Source of the DNA: Rhizobium sp. ASV8
GTDB lineage: Bacteria > Pseudomonadota > Alphaproteobacteria > Rhizobiales > Rhizobiaceae
Assembly (NCBI RefSeq): GCF_016429255.1
Contig: NZ_JAELUG010000001.1
Location: 62,001 to 126,000, forward strand
Direction: 5' to 3'
Length of the DNA stretch: 64,000 bases
The first letter of the stretch is position 1. Each line of letters starts with the position of its first letter. The position numbers and the translations under genes were made by a program. Below the pieces are notes generated by a model that did not search any database, was not told the DNA's origin, and saw nothing but the letters and a program-made list of their open reading frames with translations. Of the stretch, positions 17,572-27,202 are shown in pieces.

Positions 17572-19251
17572 TTAAAACAATCCCTCGATGTAGCCCTGAT
17601 CATTGAGGAAAATCCGCTCGGCGGCCGGCGACTTCGGCAGGCCGGGCATGGTCATGATCTCGCCGGTGATGACGACGACGAAGCCGGCGCCCGCCGACAA
17701 CCGCACCTCGCGCACAGGCACGATATGACCCTCTGGCGCGCCACGAAGGTTCGGATCGGTCGAGAAGGAATATTGCGTCTTGGCTATGCAAACAGGCAGG
17801 TGCCCATAGCCCTGATCTTCCCAGGAGCGCAGCTGGTCGCGGATGGCCTTGTCTGCTGTGACCTCGCCCGCGTGATAGATCTTCGAGGCGACGATCTCGA
17901 TCTTTTCCAGCAAGGGAAGATTGTCGGGATAAAGCGGCTGGAATTTTGCCTGACCGGATTCGGCGAGCTCCACCACTTTATGCGCGAGATCGACGATACC
18001 GGCTGAGCCTTCCGCCCAATGGCGGCAGAGGATCGCCTCGGCGCCGAGCCGAGCGACGTAATTCTTCAGCGCTTCGATTTCGGCTTCCGTATCCGAGACG
18101 AAATGATTGATGGCCACCACGACCGGTACGCCGAACTTGCGGACATTGGCGACGTGCCGGCCGAGATTGGCGCAGCCCTTGACCAGCGCCTCGACATTTT
18201 CCTTGCCGAGATCGTCCTTCTTGATACCGCCGTTCATCTTCAGCGCCCGCACGGTCGCCACGATGACGGCGGCATCCGGCGAAAGCCCGGCCTTGCGGCA
18301 TTTGATATCGAAGAATTTCTCGGCCCCGAGATCTGCGCCGAAACCGGCTTCCGTCACGACATAGTCGGCGAGTTTCAGCGCCGTGCGCGTGGCAATCACC
18401 GAATTGCAGCCATGGGCGATGTTGGCAAACGGGCCGCCATGCACCAGCGCCGGATTGTTCTCCAGCGTCTGCACGAGGTTCGGCTGCATCGCATCCTTCA
18501 AGAGCACGGCCATGGCACCGTCGGCTTTCAGGTCACGCGCGTAGACAGGCGTGCGGTCGCGGCGATAGCCGATGATGATATTGCCGAGCCGCTTTTCCAG
18601 ATCCTTGAGGTCGGATGCCAGGCAAAGGATCGCCATGACCTCGGAAGCGACCGTGATATCGAAGCCGCCTTCGCGCGGGAAGCCATTGGAAACACCGCCG
18701 AGCGACGACACGATGTCACGCAGGGCTCGATCGTTCATATCCATCGCGCGGCGCCAGGTGATACGCCGGATATCGATATTCTGCTCATTGCCCCAATAGA
18801 TGTGGTTGTCGATCAACGCGGCGAGCAGATTGTGAGCCGAGGTAATCGCATGGAAGTCGCCGGTAAAATGCAGATTGATGTCTTCCATCGGCACGACCTG
18901 AGCATAGCCGCCGCCGGCAGCTCCGCCCTTGACACCGAAGCAGGGGCCGAGCGACGCCTCACGTACGCAGACCACCGCCTTCTTGCCGATCCGGTTGAGA
19001 CCGTCGCCGAGGCCGACCGTCGTCGTCGTCTTCCCCTCACCCGCCGGCGTCGGGTTGATGGCCGTGACGAGGATCAGCTTGCCGTCCTTCCTGCCAGCCT
19101 GAGCGGCGATGAAATCGGCACCGATCTTCGCCTTGTCGTATCCGTATGGTGCGAGGTCCCCTGCGGGAATGCCAAGTTTGGCGCCAATCTCGATGATTGG
19201 CAGTTTCTTTGCCGCACGCGCGATTTCGATATCGGATGCCACCGTTGCCAT
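17572..19251 (-). CDS. fhs: Formate--tetrahydrofolate ligase
   Basis: Makes 10-formyl-tetrahydrofolate from formate, ATP and THF in one-carbon metabolism. The 559-residue length is normal. The P-loop-like [18 protein letters not shown] lies around residue 68, and [51 protein letters not shown] and the C-terminal [20 protein letters not shown] are family hallmarks. Starting at the ATG at 19251 with a GGGGG upstream gives [12 protein letters not shown]; the frame is open further 5' but without family similarity. It is transcribed away from the YqhA-type gene. Confidence 0.97.
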   Translation of the reverse strand: MATVASDIEIARAAKKLPIIEIGAKLGIPAGDLAPYGYDKAKIGADFIAAQAGRKDGKLILVTAINPTPAGEGKTTTTVGLGDGLNRIGKKAVVCVREASLGPCFGVKGGAAGGGYAQVVPMEDINLHFTGDFHAITSAHNLLAALIDNHIYWGNEQNIDIRRITWRRAMDMNDRALRDIVSSLGGVSNGFPREGGFDITVASEVMAILCLASDLKDLEKRLGNIIIGYRRDRTPVYARDLKADGAMAVLLKDAMQPNLVQTLENNPALVHGGPFANIAHGCNSVIATRTALKLADYVVTEAGFGADLGAEKFFDIKCRKAGLSPDAAVIVATVRALKMNGGIKKDDLGKENVEALVKGCANLGRHVANVRKFGVPVVVAINHFVSDTEAEIEALKNYVARLGAEAILCRHWAEGSAGIVDLAHKVVELAESGQAKFQPLYPDNLPLLEKIEIVASKIYHAGEVTADKAIRDQLRSWEDQGYGHLPVCIAKTQYSFSTDPNLRGAPEGHIVPVREVRLSAGAGFVVVITGEIMTMPGLPKSPAAERIFLNDQGYIEGLF

Positions 19252-19416
19252 TAAACTTGCCCCCAACACATGGTCATTTGCCTGTCGGGATAAACCAATA
19301 TGTTTACGGTGTGAATAGGAACGGGCCATCTCCCCCGGAAACGAACCGGCTTGCCGCGGGACATCGGGAGACCTATTTTCGGGATCCGAATTCAAAGCGA
19401 GAACAAAGGAAAAGAT

Positions 19417-19926
19417 ATGAAGTCCCTGGAATTGCTGGTCGAGCGCATCATCCTCTCCAGTCGCTGGCTCCTGGTGATCTTCTATCTCGGCCTTGCCGCC
19501 TCACTCGCCGTCTACGCCGTTTCGTTTATCTACAAGTTCTACAAGGTCGCAATCAACGCGCTCGTCTATGATGAAGCCGATATGATCCTGGCCATCCTCG
19601 GCCTCATCGACGCCGCGCTGGTGGCGAGCCTCATCGTCATGGTGATGATTTCCGGCTACGAGAATTTCGTCAGCCGCTTCGACGAAGCCGAAGGCCAGGT
19701 ATCCTTCCTTGGCAAGCTCGATTCAGGCAGCCTCAAGATCAAGGTCGCATCCTCGATCGTCGCCATCTCCTCGATCCACCTGCTACAGATCTTCCTCAAC
19801 GCCACGCAATACGACAATGCCAAGCTGATGTGGTTCACGATCATCCACCTGGCCTTCGTCGTCTCGGCGCTGCTGCTCGGCTTCCTCGAGAAGATCATGG
19901 CCAAGGCCAAGAGCAAGGACGGCTGA
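19417..19926 (+). CDS. YqhA (UPF0114) family membrane protein
   Basis: A 169-residue inner-membrane protein with about four hydrophobic helices (near 17-40, 55-80, 110-130 and 138-157). It contains [11 protein letters not shown] and [10 protein letters not shown], segments shared by YqhA-family proteins, whose function is unknown. AAAGGA lies 6 bases before the ATG at 19417. It converges with the secreted ClpP-fold gene, 17 bp apart. Confidence 0.88.
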   Translation: MKSLELLVERIILSSRWLLVIFYLGLAASLAVYAVSFIYKFYKVAINALVYDEADMILAILGLIDAALVASLIVMVMISGYENFVSRFDEAEGQVSFLGKLDSGSLKIKVASSIVAISSIHLLQIFLNATQYDNAKLMWFTIIHLAFVVSALLLGFLEKIMAKAKSKDG

Positions 19927-19943
19927 CGGCCCAAACGAACGGT

Positions 19944-20891
19944 CTATTTCCCAGCCACTGCCGACCCGCTGGCCGCAGACGATGGCACAGCACAAACCGG
20001 AGCCGACTGGCTGTTCCCGCAGCCGCTCGCAGAGACGAGCGCGACGGCATCGGCAAGCTCCGTCGTCAGCTTCAATCTGAGGGCATCCATCTGCGAGATC
20101 AGGTGGATACCATTCGGGTCGGTCCCGAGCATCAGATCGACAAGCGCTTTGTCGACCCCCATCTTGCCGAGGAATCCGACCAGCCTCGCCTTCTGGGCCT
20201 TGTCGAGCTTGGTCGTATCGTACCTGCCGACGAATTTGCGCCCGATTTCCTTCTTCGAAAGAATTTTGCGCTTGCCGTCAACCATTTCGTACTCGGTACG
20301 GTATTGAACGCGCACCTCGCTATAGGTGGTCGTGATCTGATGAACGCCCATGAACGCAAAAGAACTGAACACGCGCTCGATCCCGCCTGTGAAAAACAGC
20401 GGGCAGGCCGAAAAGCAGACCGCGCCTGCGGAAAAAGGCTCGCCCTTGATCGAGCCGTCCTTGGCTATCGCCGCCGAGCATATCGGCTCCGCATAAGGAC
20501 ACGCCCGCGAGCGGGTGCGGCCAACCGCGACCGAAAGCTTCTGCTTCCGGATCGCATAAGCCATCTCCATTGCGGCCTTCACATCACCGCCGGGTGAGTT
20601 GACGACGATCGGCAGCTTGCGATTGCCAAGCTTTTTCAGCAGCTTTTGCAGCTTCCTTGGCGAATCCGCCATGATCTGCCCTTCTGCCGAAATCCAGTCC
20701 GGGCAACTGTTGTCGCCGCGGCATTGTCCCATATCGCCGTGGACAAGCCGAAATTGCATAGGCTGGCCACCGGCGACCTCGGCCGCTCCCGCAGACACGG
20801 ACGACAACAGCAGAAGCGAAATGGCCGTCAGAAGCCATAGCGTCGTTTGACAATACCGCATTGCAAGCTGCGGCAGAATGCGAAAGTTCAT
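19944..20891 (-). CDS. Secreted ClpP-fold protein (COG3904-type)
   Basis: A 315-residue protein with a hydrophobic N-terminus (about residues 12-36, ending SAGAA), so probably exported. The body has a ClpP/crotonase-like pattern: IVVNSPGGDVKAAMEMAYAIR, then CFSACPLFFTGGIERV with a candidate nucleophilic serine, then GVHQITTTYSE with a His in the expected place. This arrangement is seen in COG3904 predicted periplasmic proteins. Conserved cysteines (CRGDNSCPDW, ACPYAEPIC, VCFSAC) could form disulfides. The frame extends upstream, but the ATG at 20891 starts the signal peptide. Substrate unknown. Confidence 0.75.
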   Translation of the reverse strand: MNFRILPQLAMRYCQTTLWLLTAISLLLLSSVSAGAAEVAGGQPMQFRLVHGDMGQCRGDNSCPDWISAEGQIMADSPRKLQKLLKKLGNRKLPIVVNSPGGDVKAAMEMAYAIRKQKLSVAVGRTRSRACPYAEPICSAAIAKDGSIKGEPFSAGAVCFSACPLFFTGGIERVFSSFAFMGVHQITTTYSEVRVQYRTEYEMVDGKRKILSKKEIGRKFVGRYDTTKLDKAQKARLVGFLGKMGVDKALVDLMLGTDPNGIHLISQMDALRLKLTTELADAVALVSASGCGNSQSAPVCAVPSSAASGSAVAGK

Positions 20892-21447
20892 GAGATACAC
20901 GCCTGGAAGCGATTGCCTTGGCAAGACCGATAGCAACCGCTTTGGGCCTTCGCAAGGCAGGGCTTTGCACCGCAGCATCATTTCAGAAAAGACGCGCCAA
21001 TTCTCAAGCCCCGAATACGGTTGCCTGCCAACAACAGCCTTAAACTTTCCGCGTGAAACTTCACGGGCCGTGTATAATCTGAGTATTCCACTCATCATAC
21101 AACATGATCAAACGATCATTCAACCACAGGCATGTAAGAGGACTGACGTCAGGTCCATAAATCATCTCGAAGATTACTTGAGCGTTTCACCAAATCCGTG
21201 CCAGGCGAGACCGGGCTGATGAGATTGTTTCGCCGCCGCCGGTGCGGAGTCGTATGATGTATATCGATGACGCATTTCGAGATGCCGAAGGCAGAAATTT
21301 CGCTCTTACGGGCCTCTTTGATAAAAGTCATATAATTCAATATATTAAAATATCAAAATATATGAAAATGAATTTATTTCTGGTCCTGTGGTATTTTTGC
21401 GTCTAGCATTCACTCATAGATCGGGTATTTGATAACGATAACACGCT
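20892..21447. other. AT-rich intergenic region, 556 bp
   Basis: Separates the divergent secreted ClpP-fold gene and the LuxR-type gene. The last 150 bp before the LuxR gene are very A+T-rich. An inverted repeat ATGATC-AAAC-GATCAT lies at 21104-21119. No convincing gene is present on either strand. Confidence 0.5.
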
Positions 21448-21465
21448 GTGGGCGCCTCAACTCAT

Positions 21466-22197
21466 ATGTCCTATATCATCGCTGCCGAGAGACAATTGCT
21501 GCTTTCTGCCGAGTTGGCCGCTGCTCGGACACAGACGGCATTTGCTCAGGCATTGGAACGGTCGGGAACAGCCTTTGGCTTCAGCCATATGGCCTTCATG
21601 AACGCGCCGGTCCCGGACGACTCAATGATGACGCCGCTGCTGATCGAAGGGTCCGTGCCGGCACAATTCGTGCGCGAGTTCGATCGCCAGCAACTCGTGC
21701 GGCGGTGTCAGACATTGCTCCGTATTCGCGATTCAGTAATGCCGCGCACCTGGCATCTGCTCGAAAAGGATAATGCACCAGAAGTTGAGTTGTCGCGCGA
21801 GCTGCAGGCGCTGCTGATCAACTATAACTGCCCGATGAACGTGATCATCCCGATCAATTCCGCCGATGGGCAGCGCCTTCTTTTCTGGTTCATGGGCAAC
21901 CGCAGCAGTCTTGGACAGAGCGAACTCAACGAACTCTCCATGATCATGCTGCAAGCGCTCGACGCCTACAACTGCCTGAAGCGCAACGATGGTTCGGTCC
22001 CGCACACGCTCTCGACACGCGAACTCGAAGTCGTTCGCTGGACGGCACAGGGCAAGACGTCGGTCGAGATCGGCCAGATCCTCTCGCTCTCCGACCATAC
22101 CGTCAACGCCTATATGACGAACGCAATCAAAAAACTCGATTGCGTCAATCGCACGCAACTCGTCGCGAAAGCCATTCGGCTCAAGCTGATCAGCTAG
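21466..22197 (+). CDS. LuxR-family regulator, solo type
   Basis: A 243-residue regulator: an N-terminal autoinducer-binding-like domain (about 10-165) and a C-terminal LuxR helix-turn-helix (LSTRELEVVRWTAQGKTSVEIGQILSLSDHTVNAYMTNAIKKL). The invariant HTH residues are present, but the ligand-pocket positions typical of acyl-homoserine-lactone receptors (the W-x3-Y and DP pattern) are not recognisable, and no luxI-type synthase is in the window. A GTG at 21448 is an alternative start. The ligand is unknown; it may be a solo regulator or respond to another signal. Confidence 0.85.
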   Translation: MSYIIAAERQLLLSAELAAARTQTAFAQALERSGTAFGFSHMAFMNAPVPDDSMMTPLLIEGSVPAQFVREFDRQQLVRRCQTLLRIRDSVMPRTWHLLEKDNAPEVELSRELQALLINYNCPMNVIIPINSADGQRLLFWFMGNRSSLGQSELNELSMIMLQALDAYNCLKRNDGSVPHTLSTRELEVVRWTAQGKTSVEIGQILSLSDHTVNAYMTNAIKKLDCVNRTQLVAKAIRLKLIS

Positions 22198-22226
22198 AGC
22201 GTTTTCGCTTTATGGAAGCCCTCTGC

Positions 22227-22244
22227 GCCCTTCCCTGGAAGGGC
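22227..22244. other. Short stem-loop after the LuxR gene
   Basis: GCCCTTC-CCTG-GAAGGGC lies 29 bp past the LuxR stop and before the converging DUF2333 gene. It has no clear U-run, so terminator function is uncertain. Confidence 0.4.
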
Positions 22245-22347
22245 TCTAAGCTCTCCAGCTCCAGGCCAAACTCAAGCCAAAAGCATGGCTGCTCTTCAGC
22301 CCGGCAGGCAAATGCAGGCCGCAAGCCTCACATTATCAGCGCAAAGA

Positions 22348-23487
22348 TCAACGCCCGCCAAGAACCGTGCGGATCTCAACGAGATTCGACCGTACCCGCA
22401 GCACATGGAAACCCATCGTCGCAAGGTGACTTGGCATGAAAGAACTGTCTTCGCTGCCATTGGAGATGATGAACGGCTGGATCCGCAACGCCGCGCGCAA
22501 CATATCGAGGGTGCCGCTCCAGAGCACGCCGACATTCCGCTCGGCGATGACCTGTTGAAAATCCACGCCTGCAGCGCTGAGAATGCCATAGCTGGCGTAA
22601 AGCTGGCCATAGGCGAACCAGAAGCGATCGTCCGCACGCATGTCGAACCATCCGTAACTGTGGTTCTGAGATCGCTCGGCTAAGATATTGGCTGTGCTGC
22701 CAAGATCGCCGGCGATATGATCGACGAACTGCAGCAAATTGTCAGCGCGGCTGTCGAAGATCGTCTTGCAGCTACTGAGATCCGTATTGAAACTGCGAAG
22801 ATTGGTGATTGCGGCGCGAAAGTAGCTCGGCGTCGGCGTCTTAGGCCCAAACGGATGCAGCCCGAAATACCAGCTCGATTCGTCGAATTGCAGATTGCCT
22901 CGCGCTTTCTGCAGGTCGCTGTTGATACCCGACGTCCCGCGCACGCGGCCAATCGTATCGACAAGCTCGGCCGAGGTGCGCCGGACGATGGAATTCACGC
23001 CACGCTGGAAGGAAGCCTTGTTGTCGAGGAACGGCGTGTCGTCCCAAGATATCCCGAAGAAGCCGGCCTTGTAGAGCAGCATCGACGAAATCCAGGCATT
23101 CTGGTTGACGTTGAAATCGGTCAGATCGGCAGCGACGTCGACGACAGCCGAGGTCTGGCAAGCCTTGGGGGCGCTGGCGACAGCCTGCTGCCCGCTCGCT
23201 ACAGGCAGTTCCTGCCCGGCGGAAAATTTGCGTTCGGAAAACTTGTAGACGTCGGGATAGGCCGTATTGAAGCCGCTCCAGACCTGCGTCTGCCAGACGA
23301 AATAGACGTAGAGAACCGCAAGCAGGACCACAAAGGCTGCGATCGGCACCTTGATCACCCAGTTGCGCTGCCGATACCAGCCATGCGCCGCCAGGAAAGG
23401 CCATGCAATCCCGACGAAGACCAGACCCAGCCAACGCCAGATGGCAGAAGTCATCCGCTTCCAGAGCGCCTTGATCGAGTCGAGCAT
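22348..23487 (-). CDS. DUF2333 family membrane-anchored protein
   Basis: A 379-residue protein. Residues 45-66 (VIKVPIAAFVVLLAVLYVYFVW) form a single membrane anchor, with the remainder presumably periplasmic. Conserved DUF2333 blocks include NQNAWISSMLLYKAGFFGISWDDTPFLDNKASFQRGVNSIVRRTSAELVD and LQFDESSWYFGLHPFGPKTPTPSYFR. No function is known for the family. It follows a coiled-coil gene on the same strand after 198 bp, possibly one transcription unit. Confidence 0.85.
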   Translation of the reverse strand: MLDSIKALWKRMTSAIWRWLGLVFVGIAWPFLAAHGWYRQRNWVIKVPIAAFVVLLAVLYVYFVWQTQVWSGFNTAYPDVYKFSERKFSAGQELPVASGQQAVASAPKACQTSAVVDVAADLTDFNVNQNAWISSMLLYKAGFFGISWDDTPFLDNKASFQRGVNSIVRRTSAELVDTIGRVRGTSGINSDLQKARGNLQFDESSWYFGLHPFGPKTPTPSYFRAAITNLRSFNTDLSSCKTIFDSRADNLLQFVDHIAGDLGSTANILAERSQNHSYGWFDMRADDRFWFAYGQLYASYGILSAAGVDFQQVIAERNVGVLWSGTLDMLRAALRIQPFIISNGSEDSSFMPSHLATMGFHVLRVRSNLVEIRTVLGGR

Positions 23488-23685
23488 GGATACGCCTCCT
23501 AAACCTCAACGCGCATCCTGCCGACACGCGAAGGACGCACCACACAGAATCCGCGCATCTGCTCTTGCGAAAATCTCTTTCGATTTCCGTGCCATAGAGC
23601 ATCGGCGCTATCCCAGCTCCAGCAAATATGTGTTCTGGAGGAAAACAACAACCGTCTGCCCCGCTTTTTCAGCAGGAGATGCCGA

Positions 23686-24708
23686 TCATCCGTCCGGCTG
23701 CGTCTCCTCCGAGGCCTCTCCCCGCTCGGCCGGCACGGGAAGCAAATGCGGCTCCAACCGCCTGGCGAAGACGAAATCGACATGCGCCTTGCGTGCCGCA
23801 AGATCGTGCCCGGCCAGCACATTCGCCTCGTAGGCCTGGATCAGGCTCTCGACCGCCGGAGGCCGGGCCGCCACGGATGACGGTGGATCGACGTCCAGCG
23901 TCAATGCCTTCAGCAAGGCGATCCGCTGTTCAATATCGACCGTAAGCTTGCCTGCCATCGCACCGACGGCAGCGATTTGCACGTTCAGGACACCCACCAA
24001 GCCTTCATAGAGATCGATAAGGCGCTGGCGCACCGTTCGATCGGACTGTAATTCCCTCTCCCGCTTGCGCAGCGCATCCTGCTCTGTCAGCAGATCCCCA
24101 TAGTCGGCATCCAGATCCAGATGGGTATCACCATGCCTTGTCGATGACAGGCCGCGACGCAGGTCAGTAACCTTTGCCATGATCGCATCGGCCTCTCGCT
24201 GCACTTCCTCGATTTCGAAGTCCAGTTTTCGCCGCCGCTCGATCGTCCCGTCCAAATGGCTTTCGCAATCGCGAAAGCAGCGCGACAAAGCGGGTCTGGC
24301 CTGCTTGAACAGGAGATCGAGGGCCGCCGAGGCGCCGAGAGCAACATCGATATCGGCGATGATCGCTTCGGGTTTCATCGGACCGCCGGCCAGCTTCCTG
24401 CGGAGCATACCGGCGTCTTCACGGCCGGCATTTTCGTCGAATAGCCGGCGATGCTGCAGATCGGCATTCGCGGTCGTCCGATCCAGATCTTTCACCAGCG
24501 ACAGCGCGAGAGACTTCCATCGTTCCAGCGTTTCGACCGTCTCCCGCACCAGCGCTTCTTCTACCGGGAAATTGACGGCTTCGACCCTCTCCTCGCCTCT
24601 GGCGTGACCCGCCAGCGTTGTCACGGCCGCCGTCGCACTAGCGATAGCGTCGTCGAGCGTTGTCTGCGCCTTGTCGAGCATGGCGTCGAAGGAATGAGGT
24701 ATGGCCAT
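23686..24708 (-). CDS. Uncharacterised coiled-coil protein
   Basis: A 340-residue protein without a signal peptide or membrane helix. Long heptad-like stretches occur at about 150-200 and 210-240 (LDFEIEEVQREADAIMAKV, EQDALRKRERELQSDR). I do not recognise a family. It lies upstream of the DUF2333 gene on the same strand, and codon use is ordinary for the region, so it is likely a genuine conserved protein. A cytoplasmic partner of the membrane-anchored DUF2333 protein is an untested idea. Confidence 0.65.
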   Translation of the reverse strand: MAIPHSFDAMLDKAQTTLDDAIASATAAVTTLAGHARGEERVEAVNFPVEEALVRETVETLERWKSLALSLVKDLDRTTANADLQHRRLFDENAGREDAGMLRRKLAGGPMKPEAIIADIDVALGASAALDLLFKQARPALSRCFRDCESHLDGTIERRRKLDFEIEEVQREADAIMAKVTDLRRGLSSTRHGDTHLDLDADYGDLLTEQDALRKRERELQSDRTVRQRLIDLYEGLVGVLNVQIAAVGAMAGKLTVDIEQRIALLKALTLDVDPPSSVAARPPAVESLIQAYEANVLAGHDLAARKAHVDFVFARRLEPHLLPVPAERGEASEETQPDG

Positions 24709-24778
24709 GAAAGCGTCTCTCCCCTGCGTATAAAGGGAGACTAGCCGCTTCCGTCCAACATGAAAATGCCCGGCCGCG

Positions 24779-25165
24779 TTATTGCGCGACAGCGGGATCC
24801 CTCAAATAGGCGATCAGATTGTCGAGATCCTTATCGCTCTTCAGACCGGGGAATGTCATTCTGATCCCCTTCACCAGAAACTGCGGCGCCGGCAGATACT
24901 TGCGCAACAAGGCTTCGTCCCAAACCTTGCCGTCAGCCCCAAAGGCCTTCATCGCCGGCGAGTAGTTATAGTCAGGCAGGCTCGCGACCGGTCGGCCGAC
25001 AATACCCATCAGCGATGGCCCCACACGGTTCTGCCTCTCGGTTGCGGTGTGACAGGCGGCACATTTCCTGAAGACGGCCGCTCCCGCTATGGCGTCTCCG
25101 TCGGCAAGCGCCACCGAGCTAGACGCAAGCATGATCGTCGTCAATGTCAGACAGAACAATCTCAT
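24779..25165 (-). CDS. Class I c-type cytochrome
   Basis: A 128-residue periplasmic cytochrome. The signal peptide ends near ALA (residue 21). The heme-attachment motif CAACH is at 35-39, followed by TERQNRVGPSLMGIVGR as in cytochrome c2/c552-type proteins, and Met103 in GIRMTFPGL is the likely sixth ligand. The ATG at 25165 is preferred to the upstream in-frame codon at 25210 because it starts the signal peptide. It probably carries electrons between respiratory complexes; its partner is unknown. Confidence 0.9.
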   Translation of the reverse strand: MRLFCLTLTTIMLASSSVALADGDAIAGAAVFRKCAACHTATERQNRVGPSLMGIVGRPVASLPDYNYSPAMKAFGADGKVWDEALLRKYLPAPQFLVKGIRMTFPGLKSDKDLDNLIAYLRDPAVAQ

Positions 25166-25261
25166 AATGCCCCCCGCTCCCCTCGCGTTTCCTGCTCTGC
25201 TCTCCACCATCGACCGACAAGAATGCGCCGAGGCAGCCGGAGAGGAAAGCGGCGCGATGCT

Positions 25262-25843
25262 TCATTCGCCCAATATCGCCTCTTCCCAATGACGCCGGCA
25301 GAGCGAGACATATTTGTCGCTGCCGCCGATCTCGATCTGCGCGCCCTCGCGCACGACGTCGCCCGCAGCATCCAGCCGCACGACCATCGTTGCCTTGCGG
25401 CCACAATGGCAGATCGTCCGCACTTCCCGCAGCTCGTCTGCGATGGTCAACAACTCTTGCGACCCGGGGAACAGCCTTCCATGAAAATCCGTCCGCAGCC
25501 CATAGGCCATCACAGGCAAGCCAAGCCGGTCGACGATATGAGCGAGCTGCCACACCTGCTCCCGCGACAGGAATTGCGCTTCGTCGACGAAGACGCAATT
25601 CAATGGCTCGCTCGCATGCATTTCCTCGACCATTGAATAGAGATTGTCGCTGGTGTCGAAGGGTATGGCGTCCATCGTCAGGCCGATGCGCGAAGCAATC
25701 TTGCCGCGTCCGGCGCGGTCGTCTAAGGCGGCGATGAAGGCGGCGGTGCGCATGCCGCGCTCCTGATAGTTATAGGCTGCCTGCAGCAACATCGTCGACT
25801 TGCCGGCATTCATCGTCGAGTAGTGGAAATAGAGCTTAGCCAT
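25262..25843 (-). CDS. tdk: Thymidine kinase
   Basis: Phosphorylates thymidine to dTMP in nucleotide salvage. This is the type II (TK1-like) enzyme of 193 residues: the P-loop STMNAGKST is at 9-17, the catalytic Glu88 lies in VFVDEAQF, and Cys145, Cys147, Cys182 and His185 form the zinc site. GGAG lies just before the ATG. It is divergent from choX across a 234-bp gap. Confidence 0.96.
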   Translation of the reverse strand: MAKLYFHYSTMNAGKSTMLLQAAYNYQERGMRTAAFIAALDDRAGRGKIASRIGLTMDAIPFDTSDNLYSMVEEMHASEPLNCVFVDEAQFLSREQVWQLAHIVDRLGLPVMAYGLRTDFHGRLFPGSQELLTIADELREVRTICHCGRKATMVVRLDAAGDVVREGAQIEIGGSDKYVSLCRRHWEEAILGE

Positions 25844-26077
25844 GACATTCTCCTTGAATGCTTCATGGGAGCTGCGCGGCGAGAAGAAAAGACATCCCCG
25901 AAGAAAACCACAGGATTCAGAAGCCTTCTCGGTTCACGTGCAAAGCCCTGGCAACGCCCACACAGAAAAATACCCGCGTCGCAATCAGCCCCCTCAAACC
26001 GGCGCAAATACACTGTAGTCGCTTGAAAATGTCAGTTATTGATGGTTGCTTGGGAACGTTACACTGGGAGTCACGCA

Positions 26078-27034
26078 ATGATAAAAATGACCCTTACCGC
26101 AGTCGCTTTCGCTTCAGCACTTTCGGCCCTGACACTCACCACCACCGCTGCCTCAGCAGCCGAGCCGGCAAGCTGTAGCACCGTGCATTTCGCCGATGTC
26201 GGCTGGACCGATATCACCTCCACCACAGCGACCGCCTCCGTCCTTCTGAAGGCGCTGGGCTACGACACCGACGTCAAGGTGCTTGCCGTGCCGGTGACCT
26301 ATCAGTCCCTCAAGAACAAGAACATCGACGTCTTCCTCGGCAACTGGATGCCGTCCATGGCTGAGAACATCAAGCCGTTCGCAGACGACAAGTCGGTCGA
26401 GACCGTCCGCGCCAACCTGGAAGGCGCCAAGTACACACTGGCGACCAACGAAAAGGGTAAAGAGCTCGGCATCAAGGACTTCAAGGATATCGCCGCCCAC
26501 AAGGATGATCTCGACGGCAAGATCTACGGCATCGAGCCTGGCAATGACGGCAATCGCCTGATCCTCGGCATGGTCGACAAGAACACCTTCGGCCTCAAGG
26601 GCTTCGAAGTGGTCGAATCCTCCGAGCAGGGCATGCTGGCGCAGGTGTCGCGCGCCGACAAGGAAGGCAAGCCGATCATCTTCCTCGGCTGGGCTCCGCA
26701 CCCGATGAACACGACCTACAAGATGACCTATCTGTCCGGCGGCGACGACGTCTTCGGACCGAACTACGGCGGCGCGAACGTCTTCACCAACGTGCGTGCA
26801 GGCTATCTGCAGGAGTGCCCGAACGTTGGCACCTTCGTCAAGAATCTCGTCTTCTCGCTGCCGATGGAAAACGAAATCATGGGCAAGATCCTGAACGACA
26901 GCAAGGAACCGGAAGCCGCAGCGACGGAATGGCTGAAGGCCAATCCGGCAGCCGTCACTCCCTGGCTCGCCGGCGTCACCACCAAGGACGGCGGCGACGG
27001 CCTGGCGGCGGTCAAGTCCAAGCTTGGCCTGTAA
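26078..27034 (+). CDS. choX: Choline ABC transporter, periplasmic substrate-binding protein
   Basis: A 318-residue binding protein with a signal peptide ending at about ASA (residue 28). Aromatic residues typical of the choline/betaine aromatic box are present in LGNWMPSM and GWAPHPMN. It is followed by permease and ATPase genes in the order of the rhizobial choXWV system, which imports choline for glycine betaine synthesis. GGGAG precedes the ATG at 26078; an upstream in-frame ATG at 26039 would spoil the signal peptide. A strong hairpin after the gene probably sets a higher level for ChoX than for ChoW and ChoV. Confidence 0.93.
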   Translation: MIKMTLTAVAFASALSALTLTTTAASAAEPASCSTVHFADVGWTDITSTTATASVLLKALGYDTDVKVLAVPVTYQSLKNKNIDVFLGNWMPSMAENIKPFADDKSVETVRANLEGAKYTLATNEKGKELGIKDFKDIAAHKDDLDGKIYGIEPGNDGNRLILGMVDKNTFGLKGFEVVESSEQGMLAQVSRADKEGKPIIFLGWAPHPMNTTYKMTYLSGGDDVFGPNYGGANVFTNVRAGYLQECPNVGTFVKNLVFSLPMENEIMGKILNDSKEPEAAATEWLKANPAAVTPWLAGVTTKDGGDGLAAVKSKLGL

Positions 27035-27046
27035 CACTGGCAGATC

Positions 27047-27072
27047 AAGGGGCGGCAAAACCGCCCCTTTCT
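27047..27072 (+). terminator. Hairpin between choX and choW
   Basis: AAGGGGCGG (27047-27055) pairs with CCGCCCCTT (27061-27069), followed by TCTCTT. It lies 12 bp after the choX stop. It likely stabilises the choX message or partly terminates transcription. Confidence 0.8.
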
Positions 27073-27202
27073 CTTCCAGGGACGGACTGCTTCCTTCGCG
27101 TTCCGCCACCACCAGGACAAGGTCCGAGTGGCGTGACAGACCGTTATTCTTCGGCGGCAACTTCCGGAACATGAGATTGCATCGGAACGACCGCCCCCAA
27201 TC

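Noticed and set aside
21104..21119. ATGATC-AAAC-GATCAT as a lux box
   Set aside because: Too short and unlike the 18-20 bp lux-type palindrome; retained only as a note in the intergenic region.
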